Of a stretch of DNA of 64,000 bases, positions 1-9,467 are shown in pieces (positions within the stretch are counted from its first letter, which is position 1; the number at the start of each line of letters is the position of its first letter). Source of the DNA: CAWIKY01 sp963836905 (GTDB lineage: Bacteria > Pseudomonadota > Alphaproteobacteria > Caulobacterales > Hyphomonadaceae); NCBI GenBank assembly GCA_963836905.1, contig CAWIKY010000006.1:1116001-1180000 (forward strand), given 5' to 3'. The translations under genes and the position numbers were made by a program. A model generated the notes under the pieces. That model was not told where the DNA came from. It ran no database searches and worked only from the letters and a program-made list of their open reading frames with translations.

Positions 1-90
1 ATAGACGAACGAACGCCTCCACATGCTTGACAATTGCGCCACGGATATGCCGTTTGCGCGCTCTTACCTCATAGACGGAGTTTCCCCGCC

Positions 91-1914
91 ATGCACCTCT
101 ACCGGACGCACACCTGTGGCGAGCTGCGCCAGTCCAGCGTGGGCGACACAGTCCGCCTGTCCGGATGGGTGCACCGCAAGCGCGACCATGGCGGACTCCT
201 CTTTGTGGACTTACGCGATCATTACGGTCTGACGCAATGCGTGGTGACGCCGTCGAACCCGAACTTCGAGCGGCTGGAGCGTTTGCGGGTCGAAAGCGTG
301 ATCACTATAGATGGCAAGGTGATTGCGCGCGACGCCGAAACCGTCAACGCGAATCTCGAAACCGGTGAGATCGAGGTCCAGGTTTCGGATATTTCGGTCC
401 AGTCCGAGGCGGCCGAGCTGCCGTTGCCTGTATTTGGCGAGCCGGACTATCCGGAAGACATTCGTCTGAAGCACCGCTATCTCGATCTGCGGCGCGAGAC
501 GCTGCATTCGAACATCGTGCTGCGCAGCCAGGTCATTGCGTCGATCCGCAAGCGGATGGTGGAGCAGGGATTTACCGAATTCCAGACGCCCATTCTGACA
601 GCGTCGAGCCCCGAGGGTGCGCGCGACTTCCTCGTGCCGAGCCGTATTCACCCCGGCCAGTTTTATGCTCTTCCCCAGGCTCCCCAGCAGTTCAAGCAAC
701 TGCTCATGGTGTCCGGCTTTGACAGGTACTTTCAGATCGCGCCGTGTTTTCGTGATGAGGATGCCCGTGCGGACCGCTCCCCCGGCGAGTTCTATCAACT
801 TGATATGGAAATGAGCTTCGTCACGCAGGATGATGTCTTTGCAGCGATCGAGCCCGTGATGCACGGGGTGTTCGAGGAGTTTGCGGACTGGAAAGGCAAG
901 GGGCGCACGCTCACACCGACACCGTTCCCGCGCATCCCCTATCGCGAAGCCATGCTGAAGTACGGGTCGGACAAACCGGACCTGCGAATCGAAATTGAAT
1001 GCTCTGACATATCGCACATCGTTACCCGCGAGGACGTCACGCTCGGAGTCTTCAAGAAGATCGTCGAAGACGGCGGGGTCGTCCGTGCAATACCGGCACC
1101 TCGTACGGGTGATCAGCCCCGCAGTTTCTTCGACAAGATGGATGGCTGGGCGAAGAAGGAAATGCAGGCACCGGGCCTTGGCTATATTCGCTTCGTCGAA
1201 GAAGACGGAACGCTTGCAGGCACGGGGCCGATTGCAAAGTTTTTCTCAGCCGAAGCGCTTGCGGTAATGGCCGATCATGCCGGCGTACATGCGGGCGATG
1301 CCCTGTTCTTTTCAGCGGGCAAGAAATCGGACGCCGAAAAGCTGCAGGGTGCCGCGCGCGTGCGGATCGGCGAGGAACTGGGGATGCAGAAAGACGGCGA
1401 GTTCCGCTTTTGCTGGATTGTCGATTTCCCGATGTATGAATGGGACGAAGACCACAAGAAAGTCGACTTCAGCCACAACCCGTTTTCGATGCCGCAGGGC
1501 GGGATGGAGGTTCTGCAAGCCGCTGATACGGATGAAAAGTGTCTCGATATCCTGGCCTACCAATACGACATCGTCTGTAACGGCGTCGAGCTGTCGTCCG
1601 GTGCGATCCGGAACCACAAGCCCGATGTCATGCTGAAGGCTTTCGAACTGGCCGGATACGGACCGGAAGTGGTCGAGAAGGAATTCGGCGGCATGCTGAA
1701 CGCCTTCCGCTATGGTGCGCCTCCGCACGGCGGGATTGCGCCCGGCATTGATCGGATCGTGATGTTGCTGGCGGATGCTGAAAACATCCGCGACGTAACG
1801 CTCTTCCCGATGAACCAGCAGGCGCAGGACCTGATGATGGGCGCTCCATCGGTTGTACGAGACGAACAGTTGAGAGAGCTGAACGTGAAGCTGGTACCGC
1901 CCAAAACGAAATAG
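91..1914 (+). CDS. aspS: aspartate--tRNA ligase (AspRS)
   Basis: Class IIb aminoacyl-tRNA synthetase that charges tRNA-Asp in the cytosol; 607 residues, the normal length for the bacterial type. The N-terminal OB-fold anticodon-binding domain is followed by the catalytic domain: motif 2 (FRDEDARAD) lies near residue 220 and motif 3 (GIDRIVML) near 551. The large GAD-type insertion of bacterial AspRS lies between them. I chose the ATG at 91 because the protein then begins MHLYRTHTCGELR, the usual family start; the open frame runs 19 codons further upstream without family likeness. Many alphaproteobacterial AspRSs are non-discriminating and also charge tRNA-Asn for GatCAB; the sequence alone does not tell me which this is. 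It is followed convergently by the pentapeptide gene. Confidence 0.97.
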   Translation: MHLYRTHTCGELRQSSVGDTVRLSGWVHRKRDHGGLLFVDLRDHYGLTQCVVTPSNPNFERLERLRVESVITIDGKVIARDAETVNANLETGEIEVQVSDISVQSEAAELPLPVFGEPDYPEDIRLKHRYLDLRRETLHSNIVLRSQVIASIRKRMVEQGFTEFQTPILTASSPEGARDFLVPSRIHPGQFYALPQAPQQFKQLLMVSGFDRYFQIAPCFRDEDARADRSPGEFYQLDMEMSFVTQDDVFAAIEPVMHGVFEEFADWKGKGRTLTPTPFPRIPYREAMLKYGSDKPDLRIEIECSDISHIVTREDVTLGVFKKIVEDGGVVRAIPAPRTGDQPRSFFDKMDGWAKKEMQAPGLGYIRFVEEDGTLAGTGPIAKFFSAEALAVMADHAGVHAGDALFFSAGKKSDAEKLQGAARVRIGEELGMQKDGEFRFCWIVDFPMYEWDEDHKKVDFSHNPFSMPQGGMEVLQAADTDEKCLDILAYQYDIVCNGVELSSGAIRNHKPDVMLKAFELAGYGPEVVEKEFGGMLNAFRYGAPPHGGIAPGIDRIVMLLADAENIRDVTLFPMNQQAQDLMMGAPSVVRDEQLRELNVKLVPPKTK

Positions 1915-1929
1915 TCGAAGTGCCTGCAG

Positions 1930-1950
1930 GCTGCGTTCAGCGAACGCAGC
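1930..1950. terminator. perfect hairpin between converging aspS and pentapeptide gene
   Basis: A 9-bp perfect inverted repeat (GCTGCGTTC / GAACGCAGC, loop AGC) begins 15 bases after the aspS stop and overlaps the last codons of the converging gene. No T-tract follows on either strand, so a role as a bidirectional terminator is inferred from position and stem strength only. Confidence 0.4.
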
Positions 1951-2752
1951 GTGCCAGCACGAGGCCTTCGGGGAGGCCTGCGACCTCGCGGATGCAGGCG
2001 CCTTCGAACATGGCGGATGTCATTCCCTCGACCTGCCGGAACGCCACATGTGACAGTCGCGTCTCGGCGAAACTCGCTTCTGCGAGGTCAGCTCCGTTGA
2101 ATACGACATCACTCAATTGAGCGCCTGTGAAGTCGCTTGTCTGCAAGTTCGTATGGTCGAAGGTCACGTTTATCAGTGTCGCGTTCGAGAAGTCGGACCC
2201 CTGCATTGACGATGCCGTCAATACGACATCCTCCAGTCTTGCGCCGATCAGCGAGAGGTTCATGGCGGTAGACCGCGTGACCGTTACATCGGACCAGTTC
2301 GCACCAACAAATAGCGAACCGGAGAGATCGCTTCTCACAAACGACACATCATCGAAGAGACTTCCATTCGCGGATATGCTGCGAAAATCGGTGCGAACGA
2401 TACTCGAGTCAGACAGTGAGGCGCCGGCCAAACTTGCATGTGCAAGGTTTGTTCGCGTCATGGTGACGGCCTCGAAACTAGCCCCGTCCGCTGAAGCTCC
2501 CTGCATGAAGGCCCCGGTAAAATCGGTATCGACGAACCGGGCACCATCCATGTTCGTGCCACCAAGCCGACGGTGGGAGAGATCGCATCGCTCACAAATG
2601 CCACTGAAGGACTTTTCCAGCCTGACAGGCTTTGGTTTGACCGGCTGTCCCAAGGCAGGAGGAGGTGCCGGAACCGGACCTGCCATGGCCGGAAGACCCG
2701 GCAAGGCGAAAGAAACTGCCGCAAAACAGAAAAGAAAACGGTTCGAATTCAT
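1937..2752 (-). CDS. secreted pentapeptide-repeat protein
   Basis: A 271-residue protein. The start at 2752 gives a clean Sec signal peptide (MNSNRFLFCF, then an Ala/Leu-rich core ending AMA), so it should be exported; an upstream in-frame ATG would bury this signal. After a Pro-rich linker of about 20 residues, residues from about 50 to 250 are tandem pentapeptide units of the A(D/N)LXX type, such as TDFTGAFMQG and ANLxx-like steps, which fold as a right-handed quadrilateral beta-helix. The short segment ICERCDLS at the start of the repeats has two Cys that could bind metal or form a disulfide. No enzyme motif is visible. The function is unknown; pentapeptide proteins are often binding scaffolds. 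Confidence 0.8.
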   Translation of the reverse strand: MNSNRFLFCFAAVSFALPGLPAMAGPVPAPPPALGQPVKPKPVRLEKSFSGICERCDLSHRRLGGTNMDGARFVDTDFTGAFMQGASADGASFEAVTMTRTNLAHASLAGASLSDSSIVRTDFRSISANGSLFDDVSFVRSDLSGSLFVGANWSDVTVTRSTAMNLSLIGARLEDVVLTASSMQGSDFSNATLINVTFDHTNLQTSDFTGAQLSDVVFNGADLAEASFAETRLSHVAFRQVEGMTSAMFEGACIREVAGLPEGLVLARCVR

Positions 2753-2872
2753 GACCGCGAGTATAAGAATGCTCCCACCGATCAACGACTTAATTCGATG
2801 TAACAGCCGAAAGATCGCAAAAACTGTTGCGGCAAGGCAACATTTCGCGACACGGATATATCACTGGAGGCG

Positions 2873-3967
2873 CTACAGGATAGGTTCGCTATCGCGTTCC
2901 CGCCGTCTCCTCAGGCGTCGTATCCGTTTCCAGAACCGGCGCCGCTCGGGTGTGGGAAGCGGATCAAGATTGTTGATGAACGCCTCCGCACACGCCGTCC
3001 ATGAATAGCCTTCGGCATATGTGCGGCATGTCGCACGGTCGAGGTTCAGGCAATCCAGCGCAGCCTGTTTCAGATCCGTGTTCAGGACGCCGGCATCCGA
3101 ACCGGGAATGATGTCGATGGGCCCTGGCGCTTCATAGGCTGCCACCGGAGTACCGGCAGCCATGGCTTCCAGAATGACGAGCCCGAATGTATCCGTCAGG
3201 CTGGGGAAGACAAATACGTCGGCGTTGGCGAAACATGCGGCCAGATCGTCGCCAAACTTCGCGCCCAGAAAGTGAACCTTGGGGTAGGCCTTTTTCAGTT
3301 CGGCCATTTGCGGGCCGTCGCCTACGACGACCTTGGTGCCGGGGAGGTCAAGCTCTGTGAAGGCTTCGATGTTCTTTTCCACCGCAACCCGGCCGACATT
3401 CAGAAATATCGGGCGTGGCATCCCAGCGAAGATACCGGTCTCCTCATCACGCTTGGCCGGATTGAAAAGCTCGGTGTCGACGCCTCGCGTCCAGGCGACC
3501 ACGTTGTTGAACCCCTTGTCCTCAAGCTCGCGCCGCATGGACGGCGTTGCCACCATCACATGCCCCGAATAACGGTGAAACCAGCGAACGAAAGCGTATC
3601 CGATACCCAAAGGAATGGGGAAGCGGGCCGATAGATACTCCGGAAAGCGCGTATGATAGCTGGTTGTGAACGGGAAACCATGCTTCAGGCAAATGGCCCG
3701 CGCCGCCATGCCGAGTGTGCCTTCGGTTGCGATATGCACGGCTTCGGGTTCGAACGCATTGAACCGTCGCTCGATATCGGGCTTGGCCCCACGCGCCAGC
3801 TTGATCTCGCTATAGGTCGGTAACGGAATGGTCTTGTAGCCATCTGCCGGTGAAACGATCTCGAATTCATGCCCCATAGCCTCGCTTTCCTGGATGACCC
3901 GGGAAAGCGTGCGGACGACCCCGTTGATCTGGGGTTCCCATGCGTCGGTTATCAGCATGATCCGCAT
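2873..3967 (-). CDS. GT4-family glycosyltransferase (mannosyl/glucosyltransferase-like)
   Basis: A 364-residue GT-B fold glycosyltransferase. The N-terminal half opens with MRIMLITDAWEPQINGVV, the typical acceptor-side start with the glycine loop after the first strand. The C-terminal half has the nucleotide-sugar domain, with LNVGRVAVEKNI and the EX7E region FPSLTDTFGLVILEAMAAGTP near residue 270. It resembles the GDP-mannose or UDP-sugar dependent lipid glycosyltransferases (MgtA/SqdX-like), so a role in making a membrane glycolipid or surface polysaccharide is likely, but donor and acceptor cannot be told from sequence. The C-terminal tail is rich in Arg, which may help it bind the membrane. 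It stands alone, divergent from putA. Confidence 0.85.
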   Translation of the reverse strand: MRIMLITDAWEPQINGVVRTLSRVIQESEAMGHEFEIVSPADGYKTIPLPTYSEIKLARGAKPDIERRFNAFEPEAVHIATEGTLGMAARAICLKHGFPFTTSYHTRFPEYLSARFPIPLGIGYAFVRWFHRYSGHVMVATPSMRRELEDKGFNNVVAWTRGVDTELFNPAKRDEETGIFAGMPRPIFLNVGRVAVEKNIEAFTELDLPGTKVVVGDGPQMAELKKAYPKVHFLGAKFGDDLAACFANADVFVFPSLTDTFGLVILEAMAAGTPVAAYEAPGPIDIIPGSDAGVLNTDLKQAALDCLNLDRATCRTYAEGYSWTACAEAFINNLDPLPTPERRRFWKRIRRLRRRRERDSEPIL

Positions 3968-4140
3968 ATCGGCTTCCTAAATTCTGGCCGGACCATCGGC
4001 CGGTCTTGCAATCGCGGTGCGGACCTGACAGGCCTGCGGCTGAACCAGCCCGCTTATTTCGAACGGTTCTGCCAGTCGGGCGTTTCTCGCATGCTGGCAT
4101 ATGTACCTGCAAGTCTCACTTTGTCGCCTGGATGTATTGA

Positions 4141-7100
4141 ATGGTTTCCGCAACTGACTGGAATGATCTGGACTCGAAGAAGTTCGCGCCGGAGGAAGAA
4201 GTCGTCTCATCCCTTCTATCCGCCATACCGCTCGACGAGGGCATGCGCAGCGAGGCCGTTCGAGTTGCCAAGGCAATTGTCGAGAAAGCCAGATCTGTCT
4301 CGCGCCAAAAAGGTGTGATGGAATCCTTTCTTGAAGAGTTCGGGCTCTCCAATCAGGAGGGTCTGGCGCTGATGTGTCTCGCAGAAGCGCTCTTGCGTGT
4401 ACCGGACGCCGAGACCCGCGACGATCTGATCGCTGAGAAGATCCAGTCGGGCGACTGGCTTGCCCATAGCGGACAGTCCGACAGCTGGCTGGTAAACGCA
4501 TCGACTTGGGGGTTGATGTTGACCGGCAAGGTAATTGGACCGCCCAAATCCGCTGAAGGGGGCGCGAATAACTTTGTTCAGGCGTTCGTCCGGGAAAGCG
4601 GTGAACCGGTGATCCGGGCTGCGATGATGCAAGCCATGCGCATCATGGGTGAGCAATTTGTTGTTGGCCGCACGATCGAGCGTGCGCTCAAGCGCGGTGC
4701 GAAGATGATCCGTCGCGGCGATGCTGCCAAGTTCTCATTCGACATGCTCGGCGAGGGCGCGCGTACCGCTGCAGATGCGACCCGCTATATGGACAGCTAT
4801 CGCAAAGCCATTGCGACCCTCACACAGCATGACAGCGGGGGCCGCCCGGAAGACGGTCACGGCATATCGGTCAAGCTCTCCGCTCTGCATCCGCGCTACG
4901 ACGCCATTCACGAGCGACGCGTCATGGACGAGATGTACCCACTTGTACTTGAGCTCTGCGAGGCGGCTGCGAAGAAGAGCCTGAACCTTTGTCTCGATGC
5001 GGAGGAATCCGACCGCCTAATCGTTTCGATGCAGATCTTCGAGCGACTCGCCCGCGAACCGTCGTTGAAGGATTGGAGCGGCCTCGGGCTTGCGGTTCAG
5101 GCGTATCAAAAGCGGGCTTATGACCTGATCGGCAAGATTGACGCGCTCGCCAAAGACACGGGCAGGCGGTTCATGGTCCGGCTGGTCAAGGGTGCCTACT
5201 GGGACAGCGAGATCAAGCACGGCCAGGAACAGGGTTACGCTGACTTCCCTGTATTCACGACGAAGGAAGCAACAGACCTTTCATATCTGGTTTGCGCGAG
5301 ACGGATGCTTGAGGCCTCGCCACGTCTCTACTCGCAGTTCGCTACACACAACGCTCATACGTTGGCGGCATTGCGGTTGATGGCTGAAAAGACGGACGTG
5401 ACGGCTTTCGAGTTCCAGCGTTTGCACGGTATGGGAGAGGCGCTCTACACGGCAGCCGAAGAAGCCGACCGAGTGAGGGTCTATGCACCGGTTGGTGCAC
5501 ACGAAGACCTGCTGCCGTATCTGGTCCGCAGGCTTCTAGAAAACGGCGCCAATACGTCATTCGTCAACTCGTTTCTAGACGACGACGTACCCGTCGAAAG
5601 CGTGGTTGCAGACCCCATTGTCAAACTGGAGGTGGGCCCGCTTCGGCATCCGAAGATCTCTGCGCCGCCGCGACTGTTCGGTGCCGACCGGCGCAACTCT
5701 GCTGGCGTCGACATCATGCAAGAGAGTGTCCGCAAGCAGCTCGCCAAAGCCGTCAGCGATCTTGATGACGCCGCCAACATAGCCGCCGGTCCGATCATCG
5801 ATGGTAAGGCCATTCTTGACGACGGCGATCCGGTCGGCGCACCGCATGACCGCTCGCATATCATCGGCAAGGTTCGGTATGCGACCCAGACCGAAGTTGG
5901 CGAGGCCATTGCAAGCGCACAAGCGGCGCAGAAGAAATGGGATGGTCGGGGCGGCCCCGCACGGGCGCAGATTCTCCGGGACATTTCCGATGAACTCGAA
6001 GCAGATACTGATCGTTTGATTGCGCTTCTGGCCCGTGAAGCCGGCAAGACACTCGGGGATGCTGTGGCCGAAGTTCGCGAAGCGGTCGATTTTTGCCGCT
6101 ACTACGCTGCCGAAGCGGAGCGGCTGTTTGCAGAACCCGAGCGGCTACCCGGCCCGGCTGGGGAGACCAATCATCTGAGACTTGCGGGACGCGGCGTGTT
6201 CGTTGCGATCTCGCCCTGGAACTTCCCGCTGGCGATCTTCACTGGTCAGGCCATGGCTGCGCTTGCTGCAGGCAACACCGTAGTTGCCAAGCCCGCCGAG
6301 CAGACCTCCCTGATCGCCTTCGAAGCCGTCAAATTGTTCCAGAAGGCGGGTCTGCCCGGCAACGTCCTGCAGCTTCTGCCCGGTCTTGGCGAGACGGTCG
6401 GCGCAAAGCTGACATCCGATACGCGCATCGCAGGCGCTGTTTTCACCGGCTCCACGCCTGTCGCCCGGATTATCAACCGGTCACTGGCCGCACGGGAAAG
6501 CGCCATCGCCCCCGTAATTGCCGAAACCGGCGGCCTGAACGCCATGTTTGTTGATACCACTGCGCTGCGCGAACAGGTAATTGATGACATCATCACCTCT
6601 GCGTTCGGCTCCGCCGGACAACGCTGCTCCGCGCTTCGCGTCGTCTTCCTGCCACACGATATAGCAGACGGACTGGTCGAAGGCATCAAGGGCGCGATGG
6701 CCGAGTTGCAGATCGGCGATCCGGCAGATCCGTTGACTGATGTCGGACCGGTAATCGACGAAGACGCCCGCGCCATGCTCGAAGCCCATGTCGAGCGAAT
6801 GAAGGATGTACCTGACGCCAAGCTACACCGGTGCAAGCTTCCCAAGCTTCCTGAACGGCAAAGCTTTTTCGCGCCGACGATCATTGAACTGAAAAGCCTT
6901 GATCAGGTCGACAGGGAAGTGTTCGGGCCAGTTCTTCATATCGTGCGGTATGATCCGGACGAAATTGCCAAGGTGGGCAAGGCGGTTGATGACAAGGGCT
7001 ATGGTCTGACACTCGGCATTCATTCACGGCTCGACAGCTTCCACCGCGATGTCCGCCGGTATGTCCATGTCGGAAACACTTATGTGAACCGGTCGATGAC

Positions 7101-7260
7101 TGGTGCAGTTGTTGGCGTGCAACCTTTTGGCGGCGAAGGGCTTTCCGGCACCGGGCCGAAAGCGGGCGGACCGCATTATCTGGTTCGTTTTGCTGTCGAG
7201 AGGACACTCACGGTAAATATCACGGCGCAGGGTGGTGATCCTGAATTGTTGAGGCTCTGA
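4141..7260 (+). CDS. putA: bifunctional proline dehydrogenase / L-glutamate gamma-semialdehyde dehydrogenase
   Basis: Oxidises proline to glutamate in two steps, feeding electrons to quinone (FAD step) and NAD+ (aldehyde step). The 1039-residue protein has a PRODH barrel at about residues 130-480, with VRLVKGAYWDSE near 346 and the proline-binding YLVRRLLEN near 460. The aldehyde dehydrogenase domain spans about 530-1020, with the general base Glu in AETGG near 793 and the catalytic Cys in SAGQRCSALR near 828. There is no N-terminal ribbon-helix-helix, so this is a minimal PutA that cannot repress its own gene as the E. coli protein does. ATG at 4141 is the only sensible start. The EAL gene follows 10 bases after the stop, so the two are probably one transcript. 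Confidence 0.96.
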   Translation: MVSATDWNDLDSKKFAPEEEVVSSLLSAIPLDEGMRSEAVRVAKAIVEKARSVSRQKGVMESFLEEFGLSNQEGLALMCLAEALLRVPDAETRDDLIAEKIQSGDWLAHSGQSDSWLVNASTWGLMLTGKVIGPPKSAEGGANNFVQAFVRESGEPVIRAAMMQAMRIMGEQFVVGRTIERALKRGAKMIRRGDAAKFSFDMLGEGARTAADATRYMDSYRKAIATLTQHDSGGRPEDGHGISVKLSALHPRYDAIHERRVMDEMYPLVLELCEAAAKKSLNLCLDAEESDRLIVSMQIFERLAREPSLKDWSGLGLAVQAYQKRAYDLIGKIDALAKDTGRRFMVRLVKGAYWDSEIKHGQEQGYADFPVFTTKEATDLSYLVCARRMLEASPRLYSQFATHNAHTLAALRLMAEKTDVTAFEFQRLHGMGEALYTAAEEADRVRVYAPVGAHEDLLPYLVRRLLENGANTSFVNSFLDDDVPVESVVADPIVKLEVGPLRHPKISAPPRLFGADRRNSAGVDIMQESVRKQLAKAVSDLDDAANIAAGPIIDGKAILDDGDPVGAPHDRSHIIGKVRYATQTEVGEAIASAQAAQKKWDGRGGPARAQILRDISDELEADTDRLIALLAREAGKTLGDAVAEVREAVDFCRYYAAEAERLFAEPERLPGPAGETNHLRLAGRGVFVAISPWNFPLAIFTGQAMAALAAGNTVVAKPAEQTSLIAFEAVKLFQKAGLPGNVLQLLPGLGETVGAKLTSDTRIAGAVFTGSTPVARIINRSLAARESAIAPVIAETGGLNAMFVDTTALREQVIDDIITSAFGSAGQRCSALRVVFLPHDIADGLVEGIKGAMAELQIGDPADPLTDVGPVIDEDARAMLEAHVERMKDVPDAKLHRCKLPKLPERQSFFAPTIIELKSLDQVDREVFGPVLHIVRYDPDEIAKVGKAVDDKGYGLTLGIHSRLDSFHRDVRRYVHVGNTYVNRSMTGAVVGVQPFGGEGLSGTGPKAGGPHYLVRFAVERTLTVNITAQGGDPELLRL

Positions 7261-7270
7261 GGGGACGCAG

Positions 7271-8353
7271 ATGACATCAGGGGAGGGGGCGGGCCGCATC
7301 CGGGAGAATGCGGTGCTGGAGTCGGCAGGGGCAGGGGTCTGGCACTGGTCACGCGCGTTGGAAATTCTCCATGTTTCGCCCGGTGGCGGAGGACCAGCCA
7401 AGGCGCTCGCCGGAGATTGGGCGCTGGCAGATGCCTGTACACAGTTCGAGGGTTTGTCGGCCGCACGGCTGACCTCTTGCCTGACCGGGGCGGGGGAGGG
7501 CAGTTCCATCAATCTCAATCTGACGCTTGCGGACGGACGTAGCCTGCGAATGGTCGGTTCGTTTACAGGCAATGAAGCTCAGGGGCTCTTGCTCGGTGAT
7601 ACCGGAAACCTCGTCGCCGCCGTCTCGCTTGAAGATGGGCTTGAGGCCGCTTTCCAGCCAATCATCTCTTTGAAGACCGGCAAGGTTGCAGGTTTCGAGG
7701 CACTCGCACGCTGGCGAACCAGTAACGGCAAGCTTCAGTCGGTCGGGATGATGAACGGCGATGAAGAGGCGCTTGTGGCGGCAAATATCGCTCCCGCCAT
7801 GCTCACCCAGGCGGCAGAACTGCTCGCAGATTTGCGCCGGGATGCGTCATGCGAGCACTTGATCGTACAGGTCAATCTGACCGGAGCGGACCTGTTCTCA
7901 GCGCAGATACATACCCTGATCGGTAAGCTCATCGCCGAGAAAGGACTGTCCGGAGACTGCTTGCGTGTCGAACTGACCGAGCAGGCCGCTTTGCGCAATT
8001 TCGATGCCGGCGTCGCTGCTGCGAGCGCGTTGGCGGCAAGCGGAGTATCGCTGATCCTCGATGATTTCGGCTCGGGCCATTCGTCACTTGCCTGGCTCGC
8101 ATCACTGCCGGTCACTGGTCTCAAGCTCGATCCGCATCTGGTTGGAATGGCAGGGGTCACACGCGCCGACACCGTGCTTAAAGGCATCGTTTCGCTTGCC
8201 CGAGACATGGGGCTAAGCGTGACTGCCGAGGGGATAGAAGAGCCCGGTCAAGTGGCCTTCCTGCAGGAAATAGGCTGCACGCATGCTCAGGGCTACGCCT
8301 TTGGCCACCCGATGTCCCGTGAACAGCTCGCGGAATGGTTGGACGCCAACTGA
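7271..8353 (+). CDS. EAL-domain cyclic-di-GMP phosphodiesterase
   Basis: A 360-residue protein with a C-terminal EAL domain from about residue 115. The catalytic set looks whole: FEALARW (EAL signature, near 142), the Asn of QVNLTG, the Glu of VELTEQ, DDFGSGHSSL near 262, the Lys of GLKLDP, and AEGIEE near 318. It should therefore hydrolyse cyclic-di-GMP to pGpG. There is no GGDEF domain and no membrane segment. The N-terminal 110 residues, with GVWHWSRALEIL and a later SLRMVGSFTG stretch, look like a degenerate PAS-type sensor, which is an inference from pattern only. The start is 10 bases after putA, so it is probably coexpressed with proline catabolism. Confidence 0.9.
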   Translation: MTSGEGAGRIRENAVLESAGAGVWHWSRALEILHVSPGGGGPAKALAGDWALADACTQFEGLSAARLTSCLTGAGEGSSINLNLTLADGRSLRMVGSFTGNEAQGLLLGDTGNLVAAVSLEDGLEAAFQPIISLKTGKVAGFEALARWRTSNGKLQSVGMMNGDEEALVAANIAPAMLTQAAELLADLRRDASCEHLIVQVNLTGADLFSAQIHTLIGKLIAEKGLSGDCLRVELTEQAALRNFDAGVAAASALAASGVSLILDDFGSGHSSLAWLASLPVTGLKLDPHLVGMAGVTRADTVLKGIVSLARDMGLSVTAEGIEEPGQVAFLQEIGCTHAQGYAFGHPMSREQLAEWLDAN

Positions 8354-8385
8354 GCGGCTTCGGCCAGCTCCCGCGAAGCTAGCCC

Positions 8386-8826
8386 TTAAAACGTTATCCT
8401 CAGACCTTCGCGGACGGCCATGATCATGAGCAGCAGCGTCGACAAGGCAAACAGCATGAACCTGATCATCACGATATTTACGGTCACCTGCACCAGCGAA
8501 TGCACGATGCGCAGGATGACATAGCCCCAGAGCAGCATCGCGTTGAAATAATCGCCCCCGCCCGTCAACGTGGCGAAGAATGCCAGGGCGTAGAAGATCG
8601 TGGGCTGTTCATGCAAATGATTGTAATTGTCCGCCACGGCCCGCACGCCCGACGGCATGCGATCCGAATACGTGCCGGGATGGCGTGCATCCTGCGGGTC
8701 GATCTTAGCTTTCTGCATGGCGGGGATGCGCTTCGCGTACATCCACAAGAACATGATCAGTGTCCAGACGATTAGCGCAAGAACCGGCGGAAGCGTGGGT
8801 GTTAGAATGCTCAGTGTATCGGACAT
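8386..8826 (-). CDS. MAPEG-family membrane protein
   Basis: A 146-residue integral membrane protein with four predicted helices. The sequence has the MAPEG pattern: a first helix ending in a short basic cytoplasmic loop (YAKRIPAMQKAK), the conserved Asn/His/Glu-Gln stretch NYNHLHEQPTIFYAL at about residue 65-80, then WGYVILRIVHSLV with the conserved Arg. MAPEG proteins include glutathione transferases and leukotriene synthases; bacterial members of this short type are mostly uncharacterised. It converges on the EAL gene with only 32 bases between the stops. Confidence 0.85.
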   Translation of the reverse strand: MSDTLSILTPTLPPVLALIVWTLIMFLWMYAKRIPAMQKAKIDPQDARHPGTYSDRMPSGVRAVADNYNHLHEQPTIFYALAFFATLTGGGDYFNAMLLWGYVILRIVHSLVQVTVNIVMIRFMLFALSTLLLMIMAVREGLRITF

Positions 8827-8945
8827 GATGTTCCCCCTTTATATTTTTCTCCTGTCTAGCACGCCGCTCTCGCCTTGCCATACAAATTGGACAAACGCCC
8901 GGTTCATAGAGTATGCTATCTCTGATTGCAAAACGGAGATGCGCT

Positions 8946-9444
8946 ATGGTTTCGGTGATGAAGGCGGATGAGGTCTGGGGCGTTCGCGCAGTGAGGTCGG
9001 CAACCGAGGACGGGGGCGGGTCAATGGGTCTGCCATTTGTTCGGCGTCTTGGTCTGGACCAGAGCGTGACATTCACGAAGGTTGAGGCGGGCCTGGTCGA
9101 GCTCGAATGGTTCGCTGCCGAACATCTTGAGAAGCCTGGACGGGATTGTTCAGGGCGGGGTTCTGGATGTCATCGCAGACTTCTCGCAGGGCCATGCTTT
9201 CTCGACTACGCTTGAAGCGCCGCAGGGATTTTCCACGACCGACTTTGCCACACGGTTCTTGCGGCCCGTTAGAACGAAGCAGGTGATGACGGTGACAAGC
9301 CGCGTTGTCAGCCGGTCCCGTTCCGGCGGACTGGTCGAAACCGAGTTTCATGACGAAACCGGCACGCTCACCACCCGCGTGACAGGCGGATGGCGGTTGA
9401 GCGCGCGGGCGTTTCAGGTTGAGGGGAACGAGCGCGCTGCCTGA
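8946..9444 (+). CDS. hotdog-fold thioesterase (PaaI-like), frameshifted
   Basis: Two overlapping reading frames together make one acyl-CoA thioesterase of about 165 residues. The first frame (from ATG 8946, behind a GGAG eight bases upstream) gives the N-terminus through LVELEWFAAEHL. The second frame carries the hotdog core, LDGIVQGGVLDVIADFSQG, where the family normally has the H/Q-GG loop before the long helix, then the two C-terminal strands with ETEFHD and the end at 9444. The switch lies at about 9120-9135 and needs one base fewer. Read as it stands, translation would run on to 9217 and give a wrong tail. A sequencing or assembly indel is likely; a real pseudogene is possible. Confidence 0.65.
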
Positions 9445-9464
9445 GACTGCGCGCTCGTTTCTAG
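9427..9464 (+). terminator. rho-independent terminator overlapping the thioesterase stop
   Basis: The arms AACGAGCGCGC (9427-9437) and GCGCGCTCGTT (9449-9459) pair perfectly over about 11 bp with a loop of some 11 bases, followed by TTTCT. The left arm includes the last codons and the loop holds the stop codon. It sits between two converging genes. Confidence 0.6.
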
Positions 9465-9467
9465 CGG

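Noticed and set aside
211..1017. A 268-codon minus-strand frame opposite aspS
   Set aside because: A shadow of the GC-rich aspS gene; the product has no family pattern.
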